From: DATILL01 sp035476575
GTDB lineage: Bacteria; Actinomycetota; Actinomycetes; Mycobacteriales; JACQDL01
NCBI GenBank assembly: GCA_035476575.1
Contig: DATILL010000122.1
Location: 1 to 21,206 of the forward strand
Reading direction: 5' to 3'
Length of the DNA: 21,206 nt
Shown here: piece after piece, positions 15,615-21,206 of the stretch
Numbering within the stretch: the first letter of the stretch is position 1
Layout: every line of letters starts with the position of its first letter
Program-made: the position numbers and the translations under genes
The notes under the pieces: model-generated
Databases searched by the model: none
What the model was told of the DNA's origin: nothing
Seen by the model: only the letters and a program-made list of their open reading frames with translations

Positions 15615-16838
15615 GTGCAGACACTCTCGCTGTCCCAGGCCCGCCGGATCGCGCTGGCCGCGCAGGGGTTCGCCGACCCGCGGCCGGCCGGGCGGGTCGA
15701 CGCACGCCATTTCGGCCGGGTGCTGGACCGGATCGCCCTGCTGCAGATCGACTCGGTCAACGTGCTGTCCCGCTCGCACTACCTGCCGGTCCTCGCCCGG
15801 CTCGGCCCGTACCCCCGTGACGCGCTGGACCGGTACTGCTGGGGCCGGCGCGGGCGGGGGATGTTCGAGTACTGGGCGCACGAGGCGTCCCTGCTGCCGT
15901 GGCGGCTGCAGCCCTACCTGCGCTGGCGGATGGCCGCCGCCGCGACCGAGGCCTGGCCCGGGATCACCCGGATCGCGCGGGACCGGCCGGGCCTGATCGA
16001 TGAGGTACGGCGGCTGGTCGCAGCGGAGGGCCCGATCACCGCCGGCTCGATCGAGGTGGAGCGCCCGGCCCGCGCCCCCGGCGCCATGTGGAGCTGGCAC
16101 GACGGCAAGGTCGCGCTGGAGTGGCTCTTCTACGTCGGCGAGGTCACCTGCGCGACCCGGCGCAACTTCGAGCGCGCCTACGACCTGCCCGAGCGGGTCA
16201 TCCCGGCCGAGGTGCTCGCCCTCCCCACGCCCGACCCGGACGACGCCAGGCGGGAGCTGGTCCGCCTCTCCGCCCGGGCGCACGGCGTGGGCACCGAGAA
16301 GGACCTGCGCGACTACTTCCGGCTCCGGCACGACGCCGCGCGACGGGCTGTGGCCGAGCTGGTGGAGTCCGGCGAGCTGCTGCCGGTCGAGGTCGAGGGC
16401 TGGGGGCAGCCGGCGTACCTCTGGCACGAGGCGAGGCTGCCCCGCTGGGTGCGGACGCGGGCGCTGCTCTCGCCGTTCGACCCGGTGGTCTGGGAGCGGG
16501 CGCGGGCCGAGCGGCTGTTCGGCTTCCGGTACCGGATCGAGATCTACACGCCGGCCGCCCAGCGAGTGTACGGGTACTACGTGCTGCCGTTCCTGCTCGG
16601 CGACCGGCTGGTGGCCCGGGTGGACCTCAAGGCCGACCGGCCGGCCGGCGTGCTGCGGGTGCAGGCCGCGCACGCCGAGGCGGGGGTGCCGGTCGACGCC
16701 GAGGGGGTGGCGGCCGAGCTGGCCGCCAGCCTGACCGAGCTCGCCGGGTGGCTGGGCCTGCCGGCGATCGACGTCGTCGGGCGGGGTGACCTGGCCGGCA
16801 AGCTCGCCGTGGCGGTGCACGCCCCGGCCCTGTCCTAG
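15615..16838 (+). CDS. YcaQ/AlkX-like winged-helix DNA glycosylase (HTH_42)
   Basis: A 407-residue protein of the HTH_42 / DUF1006 family, whose studied members (E. coli YcaQ, Streptomyces AlkZ) excise alkylated bases and unhook interstrand cross-links. The catalytic QxD motif is visible as LLQIDSVNVLSRSHY (Gln44, Asp46). Further family signatures are FEYWAHEASLLP near residue 84, the winged-helix part GKVALEWLFYVGEVTCATRR, and LLSPFDPVVWERARAERLFGF followed by RIEIYTPAAQR and YYVLPFLLGDRLVARVDLKADR. It is probably a DNA repair enzyme. In antibiotic producers relatives give self-resistance to alkylating products, but no biosynthetic cluster is visible here. GTG 15615 is the most upstream usable start; no ribosome-binding site is evident. 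It is divergent from the DedA gene across 79 bases. Confidence 0.88.
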   Translation: MQTLSLSQARRIALAAQGFADPRPAGRVDARHFGRVLDRIALLQIDSVNVLSRSHYLPVLARLGPYPRDALDRYCWGRRGRGMFEYWAHEASLLPWRLQPYLRWRMAAAATEAWPGITRIARDRPGLIDEVRRLVAAEGPITAGSIEVERPARAPGAMWSWHDGKVALEWLFYVGEVTCATRRNFERAYDLPERVIPAEVLALPTPDPDDARRELVRLSARAHGVGTEKDLRDYFRLRHDAARRAVAELVESGELLPVEVEGWGQPAYLWHEARLPRWVRTRALLSPFDPVVWERARAERLFGFRYRIEIYTPAAQRVYGYYVLPFLLGDRLVARVDLKADRPAGVLRVQAAHAEAGVPVDAEGVAAELAASLTELAGWLGLPAIDVVGRGDLAGKLAVAVHAPALS

Positions 16839-16936
16839 CGCAGCCGCCTTGACCCAGCCGTCTCAACCCAGCCGCCCGGTGCGGTCCCGTTAGGCTCGGA
16901 ACCGGCGAGGAGCGGGTGAATCCAGGGAGGTCCGCT

Positions 16937-17689
16937 GTGCCGGAGATCGTGCCGCTGCGTGTCCAGGTCATCGCGAGCACGCGGTTCGAGCCGCCGGCGG
17001 ACGTGCCGTGGTCGACCGACGCCGAGGGCGGGCAGGCGCTGGCGGAGTTCGCCGGCCGCGCGTGCTACCAGTCATGGGACAAGCCCAACCCGGGCACCGC
17101 GACCAACGCCGGCTACCTGCGGCACATTCTCGAGGTCGGTCACCTGGCCGTGCTCGAGCACGGCGTGGTCACCGTCTACCTCACCGGGGTCTCCCGGTCG
17201 CTCAGCCACGAGCTGGTCCGGCATCGGCACCTGTCCTACTCCCAGCTCTCCCAGCGGTACGTCCCGGAGCGCACCGCCGCGGTGGTCGAACCGGCCGTGA
17301 TCGCCGAGCATCCGGACCTGCACGCCCGGTTCCTCGCCGCGGCCGGGGCCGCCCAGCAGGCTTACACCGAGCTGCTGGAGGGGCTGGAGAAGAAGTTCGC
17401 CGACGTCCCCAACCCGACGCTGCGCCGCAGGCAGGCCCGGCAGGCGGCCCGCGCCGTGCTGCCGAACGCGACCGAGACCCGGATCGTCGTCACCGGCAAC
17501 TACCGGGCCTGGCGGCACTTCGTCGCGATGCGGGCCACCGAGCACGCCGACGTCGAGATCCGCGGCTGTGCCATCGCCTGCCTGCGCGAGCTGAGTCGGG
17601 TCGCGCCGAACGTCTTCGGCGACTTCGAGATCAGCGCGCTGGACGACGGCACCGAGGTCGCCTCCAGCCCCTACGTCGCCGAGGCCTGA
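16937..17689 (+). CDS. thyX: Flavin-dependent thymidylate synthase
   Basis: ThyX methylates dUMP to dTMP using methylene-tetrahydrofolate, FAD and NADPH as a homotetramer. The 250-residue product carries the signature RHRxxSxxxxSxRY as RHRHLSYSQLSQRY (about residues 95–108). Also present are ACYQSWDKP, HLAVLEHGVVTVYLTGVSR and the C-terminal LPNATETRIVVTGNYRAWRH, which ends with the active-site Arg/His region. GTG 16937 is chosen because AGGGAGG lies six bases upstream and the length then equals that of mycobacterial ThyX; the in-frame GTG 16916 lacks this. TAGGCT at 16892–16897 is a plausible -10 box. The thyX–dapA–rnj order is conserved in actinobacteria. Confidence 0.96.
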   Translation: MPEIVPLRVQVIASTRFEPPADVPWSTDAEGGQALAEFAGRACYQSWDKPNPGTATNAGYLRHILEVGHLAVLEHGVVTVYLTGVSRSLSHELVRHRHLSYSQLSQRYVPERTAAVVEPAVIAEHPDLHARFLAAAGAAQQAYTELLEGLEKKFADVPNPTLRRRQARQAARAVLPNATETRIVVTGNYRAWRHFVAMRATEHADVEIRGCAIACLRELSRVAPNVFGDFEISALDDGTEVASSPYVAEA

Positions 17690-17696
17690 CCGGCCT

Positions 17697-17750
17697 TGTC
17701 GCGAAGATCCAGCAGGACACGCCGGAGCGTCGCACCGGATCTTCGCGACA
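17697..17750 (+). repeat. Perfect 14-bp inverted repeat after thyX, possible terminator
   Basis: TGTCGCGAAGATCC (17697–17710) and its exact reverse complement (17737–17750) flank a 26-base loop that itself contains a small ACGC/GCGT hairpin. It begins 8 bases after the thyX stop, so it may act as a terminator. The long perfect arms and inner structure also suit a small dispersed intergenic element. There is no U tract. Confidence 0.7.
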
Positions 17751-17775
17751 TGCCGCGGGCAAGCGCGGCCCGAAT

Positions 17776-17862
17776 CCCGGCAAGTTGCGGAAAGTTGCGG
17801 TCAGGCCCCCGGCTCGGTAGGGAAGTTGCGGCCAGGTCCCGGTAAGTTGCGGAAAGTTACGG
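17776..17862 (+). repeat. Five AAGTTGCGG direct repeats upstream of dapA
   Basis: AAGTTGCGG starts at 17782, 17792, 17823 and 17844, and AAGTTACGG at 17854. Two pairs have exactly 10-base spacing, one helical turn. Each pair sits in a larger copy beginning CCCGG (17776 and 17838), repeated at 62 bases. The single middle copy lies between them. Phased direct repeats of this kind are typical binding sites for a transcription factor. The array ends 52 bases before the dapA -10 box. Confidence 0.8.
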
Positions 17863-17914
17863 TGAGAGCTGGCGGCGAACTGGGTGTCCGCGAATCGGCC
17901 CGCTCCTCAAGCGG

Positions 17915-17920
17915 TACTTT
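17915..17920 (+). promoter_or_regulatory. -10 box (TACTTT) of dapA, leaderless start
   Basis: TACTTT fits TANNNT and is followed by six bases and the ATG at 17927, with no Shine–Dalgarno sequence. A leaderless dapA–rnj transcript is the simplest reading. No good -35 box is visible. Confidence 0.5.
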
Positions 17921-17926
17921 TGCGGC

Positions 17927-18847
17927 ATGACCGACGACCCGCGGACCATGTTCGGCCGGATGCTCTCTGCCCTGGTGACGCCGTTCAGACCTGACGGCTC
18001 GCTGGATCTCGCCGCTGCCCAGCGGCTGGCCACCCACCTGGTCGACCATGCCGCGCACGACGGGCTGGTGGTCAGCGGTACGACCGGGGAGTCGCCCACG
18101 ACCACCGACGAGGAGAAGGACCGGTTGCTCCGGGCGGTGGTAGAGGCGGTCGGCGACCGGGCCAGGGTGATCGCCGGGGTGGGCACCAACGACACCGCGC
18201 ACTCCCGGTACCTGGCCCAGCTCGCCGAGAAGGGGGGCGCGCACGGCCTGCTGGTCGTCGCGCCGTACTACAACAAGCCACCACAGGCCGGCCTCATCCG
18301 GCACTTCACCGCCGTGGCCGACATCACCAACCTGCCGGTGATGCTGTACGACATCCCGGGCCGCACCGGCGTGCCGATCGAGCTCGACACCCTGGTGACC
18401 CTGGCCGGGCACCCGCGGATCGTCGCGGTCAAGGACGCCAAGGGCGACCTGTTCGCCGTACAGCAGGTGCTGGCCCGCACCAGCCTGGCGGTCTACTCCG
18501 GTGACGACACGCTCAACCTGCCGCTGCTCGCGCTCGGCGCGACCGGCGTGGTCAGCGTGGTCGGCCAGGTCACCGGGACGCGGTACGCCGAGCTGGTCCG
18601 GGCGGTCGAGGCGGGCGACCTGGCCACCGCGCGGCGGGTCAACGCCGCACAGATCCCGGCCGTACGTGGGATCATGACCCGGACCCAGGGTGTGATCATG
18701 GCCAAGGCCGCGCTGCAGCTCCAGGGTCTGATCCCCGCCAGGACGGTACGTGCGCCGTTGGTCGATGCCACCGAGGAGCAGGTCCAGGTGCTGCGGGAGG
18801 ATCTCTCGGCGGCTGGTTTAGACGGTTTTGAAGGAGCCCACGCGTGA
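17927..18847 (+). CDS. dapA: 4-hydroxy-tetrahydrodipicolinate synthase
   Basis: DapA condenses pyruvate with aspartate semialdehyde at the branch to lysine and diaminopimelate. The 306-residue TIM-barrel protein has the GTTGES motif (Thr52 and Thr53), APYYNKPPQ with the catalytic tyrosine region, LYDIPGRTG (Tyr141, Arg146) and the Schiff-base lysine in VAVKDAKGDL (Lys169). SGDDTLNLPLLALGATGVVS completes the barrel. Length and motifs are normal. The ATG follows a leaderless-type -10 box. The TGA stop overlaps the rnj GTG start as GTGA, so the two are translationally coupled. The phased repeats upstream may carry regulatory input. Confidence 0.97.
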   Translation: MTDDPRTMFGRMLSALVTPFRPDGSLDLAAAQRLATHLVDHAAHDGLVVSGTTGESPTTTDEEKDRLLRAVVEAVGDRARVIAGVGTNDTAHSRYLAQLAEKGGAHGLLVVAPYYNKPPQAGLIRHFTAVADITNLPVMLYDIPGRTGVPIELDTLVTLAGHPRIVAVKDAKGDLFAVQQVLARTSLAVYSGDDTLNLPLLALGATGVVSVVGQVTGTRYAELVRAVEAGDLATARRVNAAQIPAVRGIMTRTQGVIMAKAALQLQGLIPARTVRAPLVDATEEQVQVLREDLSAAGLDGFEGAHA

Positions 18848-20532
18848 GTCACCCGCACCCCGAGCTAGGCCCGCCACCACTGCTGCCGCCCGCCGGGCTG
18901 CGTATCGTCGCGCTCGGCGGGCTGGGCGAGATCGGTCGCAACATGACCGTCTTCGAGTACGTCGGGCGGTTGCTGGTGGTCGACTGCGGCGTGCTCTTCC
19001 CCGAGGAGGAGCAGCCCGGGGTCGACCTGATCCTGCCGGACTTCTCCTACCTGGCCGGCCGCCTGGACGACGTCCAGGCCGTCGTGCTCACGCACGGCCA
19101 TGAGGACCACATCGGCGGGCTCCCGTACCTGCTGCGCGAGAAGCCGGACCTCCCGCTGGTCGGCTCGCGGTTCACCCTGGCCCTGGTCGAGGCCAAGCTG
19201 CGCGAGCACCGGGTCGAGCCGTACTCGCTGACCGTGACCGAGGGGCAGCGGGAGCGGCTCGGGCCGTTCGACTGCGAGTTCTTCGCGGTCAACCACTCCA
19301 TCCCCGACTCGCTCGCGGTGGCCATCCGGACCGGCGCCGGCCTGGTGCTGCACACCGGCGACTTCAAGATGGACCAGCTTCCGCTGGACGGCCGGCTGAC
19401 CGACCTCGGTGGCTTCGCCCGGCTCGGCGCCGAGGGCATCGACCTGCTGCTGAGCGACTCCACGAACGCCGAGGTGCCCGGCTTCGTGACCCCCGAGCGG
19501 GAGATCGGCCCGGTGCTGGACGGCATCGTCCGCAGGGCCGGCAAGCGAGTCATCGTCGCGTGTTTCGCCAGCCACGTGCACCGGGTCCAGCAGGTGCTGG
19601 ACGTCGCCGCCGTACACGGCCGGCACGTGGCGTACGTCGGCCGGTCGATGGTACGCAACATGGGGGTGGCGGCCGACCTCGGGCTGCTGCGGGTCCCGCC
19701 GGGCCTGCTGGTCAGCATCGACGAGGCGGCGGCGATGCCGCCCGAGCGGGTGGTGCTGATCTCCACCGGCTCACAGGGCGAGCCGCTGTCGGCGCTGGCC
19801 CGGATGGCCTCCCGCGACCACCGGCAGATCCGCATCTGCCAGGACGACACCGTGATCCTCGCCTCCAGCCTGGTGCCAGGCAACGAGACCGCGATCTACA
19901 AGGTCATCAACGGCCTGGCCCGCTGGGGCGCGAACGTCATCCACAAAGAGGTTGCGAAAGTGCACGTGTCCGGCCACGCCCCGGCCGGTGAGCTGCTGTA
20001 CCTGCTCAACGTCACCAAGCCCAGCAACCTGATGCCGGTGCACGGCGAGTGGCGGCACCTGCGTGCGCACGGCCGGCTGGCCGAGCTCACCGGCGTGCCG
20101 GCCGACCGGGTGGTGCTGGCCGAGGACGGCGTCGTGGTCGACCTGGTCGACGGTGTCGCCTCGATCGTCGGCAAGGTCGACTGCGGGTACGTCTACGTCG
20201 ACGGGCTGGCGGTGGGCGACGTGGGCGAGGAGTCGCTGAAGGACCGGCGGATCCTCGGCGACGAGGGCTTCATCGCGATCACCATCGCGGTGGACACGGT
20301 CAACGGCAAGGTGGCGGCGCCGGTGAACATCTCGGCCCGTGGGTTCAGTGACGAGCCGGCCGCGTTCGACCCGGTGCTGCCGCTGATCGAGGCCGAGCTG
20401 GACCGGGCGGCGGCCGAGGGCGTTGCGGACCCGTACCGGCTGGCCCAGATGGTGCGCCGGGTGCTCGGCAAGTGGGTCGCCGACAACTACCGCCGCCGTC
20501 CGATGATCGTGCCGACGGTGATCGAGGTCTGA
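18844..20532 (+). CDS. rnj: Ribonuclease J
   Basis: A 562-residue metallo-β-lactamase/β-CASP ribonuclease with 5'-to-3' exonuclease and endonuclease activity in RNA decay and rRNA maturation. It opens with LGGLGEIGRNMTVFEY. The zinc motif HxHxDH is THGHEDHIGG (His84, His86, Asp88, His89). NHSIPDSLAVAI, HTGDFKMD and LLSDSTNAE supply further metal ligands. The β-CASP part includes ISTGSQGEPLSALARM and SSLVPGNE. VHVSGHAPAGELLYLLNV and PVHGEWRHL follow before the C-terminal domain. The GTG start is coupled to dapA by a four-base overlap, the usual actinobacterial dapA–rnj arrangement. The stop lies 15 bases before a 50-bp repeat array. Confidence 0.96.
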   Translation: MSHPHPELGPPPLLPPAGLRIVALGGLGEIGRNMTVFEYVGRLLVVDCGVLFPEEEQPGVDLILPDFSYLAGRLDDVQAVVLTHGHEDHIGGLPYLLREKPDLPLVGSRFTLALVEAKLREHRVEPYSLTVTEGQRERLGPFDCEFFAVNHSIPDSLAVAIRTGAGLVLHTGDFKMDQLPLDGRLTDLGGFARLGAEGIDLLLSDSTNAEVPGFVTPEREIGPVLDGIVRRAGKRVIVACFASHVHRVQQVLDVAAVHGRHVAYVGRSMVRNMGVAADLGLLRVPPGLLVSIDEAAAMPPERVVLISTGSQGEPLSALARMASRDHRQIRICQDDTVILASSLVPGNETAIYKVINGLARWGANVIHKEVAKVHVSGHAPAGELLYLLNVTKPSNLMPVHGEWRHLRAHGRLAELTGVPADRVVLAEDGVVVDLVDGVASIVGKVDCGYVYVDGLAVGDVGEESLKDRRILGDEGFIAITIAVDTVNGKVAAPVNISARGFSDEPAAFDPVLPLIEAELDRAAAEGVADPYRLAQMVRRVLGKWVADNYRRRPMIVPTVIEV

Positions 20533-20547
20533 TCGAGGGGTCCCTGC

Positions 20548-20683
20548 CGTGTGGTCACCTCTCGGCGTTGTGGTCACCTGTCGTTGGCTGCGGTGCCCGT
20601 GTGGTGACCTCTCGGCGTTGTGGTGACCTCACGTTGGCTGCGGTGCCCGTGTGGTGACCTCTCGGCGTTGTGGTGACCTCTTG
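20548..20683 (+). repeat. 50-bp tandem repeat array, copy 2
   Basis: Units start at 20548 and 20598, with a partial unit at 20648–20683. The core TGTGGTSACCT occurs six times, all in one orientation, with the same 19/31 spacing as array 1. Within this array the 20-base tails are nearly identical (CGTTGGCTGCGGTGCC in both full units), unlike array 1, so it may have expanded more recently. Similarity to an HNH endonuclease begins at the base where the array ends. Confidence 0.9.
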
Positions 20684-21104
20684 CGCCTGTTCGTCGGCGC
20701 CGCCAGCCGGGCGATCATGCTCCGGGACCGCGGGTGCGTGTTCCCCTCCTACGACCGACCCCCACCAGTGGTGCCACATCCACCACTGCATCCACTAGGC
20801 AGACGGCAGAAAACAGACCAGAAGATACAGCGTCCTCTGCGGCTTCCACCGCCACGCCGTCCGCCACGACGGCTGGGACGTACGAATCGCACCAGACGGA
20901 CTACCCGAGCTCCTGCCACCACAAAAGACCCCGAACGCAAACCCATCCGGCACCACCGACACCGAAAACGAACAGCGGCATGAAGGGAGCACGGCACCGG
21001 GCGAAACGTCGGCGAAGTCCACCGGCCGGCCCGGTGCCAGGCCCGATGCCTCGCCCATGGTCGCCCTGAGGTGCCGCGTTCCTTCCGGATTCCGGACCCA
21101 ATAG
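20681..21104 (+). pseudogene. HNH endonuclease (13E12/DUF222 type) C-terminal remnant, multiply broken
   Basis: Similarity starts LRLFVGAASRAIMLRDRGCVF in one frame. At a run of five C (20759–20763) the reading shifts to a second frame giving QWCHIHHCIH, the HNH zinc and catalytic motif, where TAG (20796–20798) replaces the expected Trp codon. KTDQK then appears in the first frame again, and SVLCGFHHRHAVRHDGWDVR with APDGLPELLPP in the second, running to TAG 21102–21104. The N-terminal DUF222 part is absent; the 50-bp array stands in its place. These genes are often multicopy and mobile in actinobacteria (the M. tuberculosis 13E12 repeats are a known example). At least three frame changes and a nonsense codon make it clearly non-functional. 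Confidence 0.75.
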
Positions 21105-21134
21105 GGTCTTTTCTCTGGAAGGGAGAGTGGGTTC

Positions 21135-21206
21135 GTGTCGAGGAAGCGGTCGAGTTTCACCCCGGAGTTCAAGGACGAGTTGGTGAGGCTGTATCTGGAG
21201 CAGCGG
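21135..21206 (+). CDS. IS3-family transposase OrfA, N-terminal 24 codons
   Basis: From GTG 21135 the frame reads VSRKRSSFTPEFKDELVRLY and on to the window edge. R-x-FTPEFK-x-E-x-VRL is the start of the helix-turn-helix OrfA of IS3/IS911-type elements. GGAAGGGAG about nine bases upstream is a good ribosome-binding site. OrfA is normally followed by OrfB joined through -1 frameshifting, which would lie outside the window. The left inverted repeat should be within about 100 bases upstream, but I cannot fix it. Confidence 0.7.
   Translation, partial: MSRKRSSFTPEFKDELVRLYLEQR

Noticed and set aside
14913..16820. A 635-codon minus-strand frame spanning the glycosylase and DedA genes
   Set aside because: It is antisense to one convincing gene and out of frame with the other, and has no family motif.
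16839..16870. TTGACC and repeated CCAGCCG before thyX as a promoter or repeat element
   Set aside because: TTGACC is 36 bases from the best -10 box, too far to pair, and the short repeats are low-complexity.
21067..21078. TGAGGTGCCGCG as the left inverted repeat of the IS3 element
   Set aside because: It starts with TG and lies 68 bases before OrfA, which fits, but the right end is outside the window and the HNH frame seems to continue past it, so the boundary cannot be supported.

Overview
The window is about 70% GC by eye, uses GTG starts freely and packs its genes tightly. It has the actinobacterial housekeeping order ribF–rpsO–pnp–M16 peptidase–dapB and, further on, thyX–dapA–rnj. Protein similarity and gene order suggest a Micromonosporaceae-like actinomycete. 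That placement is inference, since no 16S or other marker is present.

Region 1 (1–6619) is core. It holds a 5'-truncated ribF, a VapBC-type toxin–antitoxin module with a frame-broken antitoxin, rpsO with its own hairpin terminator, and pnp. The M16 peptidase and dapB follow pnp with start/stop overlaps. Region 2 (6620–16838) looks accessory. It holds a decayed Phd–VapC module on the minus strand and a complete molybdate operon (HTH–TOBE regulator, modA, modB, modC). Next come a DUF4396 membrane protein under a metal-sensor-like operator, a 50-bp tandem repeat array, and a 5'-truncated PPOX-family remnant. A subtilase-like protein without its catalytic serine, a DUF2461 protein, a GNAT acetyltransferase, a DedA membrane protein and a YcaQ/AlkX-like DNA glycosylase complete it. 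Region 3 (16839–20532) returns to core with thyX, dapA and rnj. Region 4 (20533–21206) is a decay zone: a second array of the same 50-bp repeat, a multiply broken HNH (13E12/DUF222-type) endonuclease remnant, and the first 24 codons of an IS3-type transposase OrfA running off the end.

How the genes work together: pnp and rnj supply RNA decay enzymes. dapB and dapA supply lysine and meso-diaminopimelate precursors, and thyX makes dTMP. The mod operon imports molybdate and probably senses it through its first gene. Several genes have a TANNNT-type -10 box 6–7 bases before the start codon, which suggests leaderless mRNAs.

The most unusual items are the 50-bp array found twice, about 9 kb apart, each time directly 5' of a gene that has lost its front end; the frame lesions in both toxin–antitoxin modules; a 31-bp tandem duplication on the modB/modC junction; the pseudo-subtilase; and paired 9-bp direct repeats at 10-bp spacing upstream of dapA. 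No complete, clearly new multi-gene system was recognised. All family assignments come from reading motifs, without database searches.
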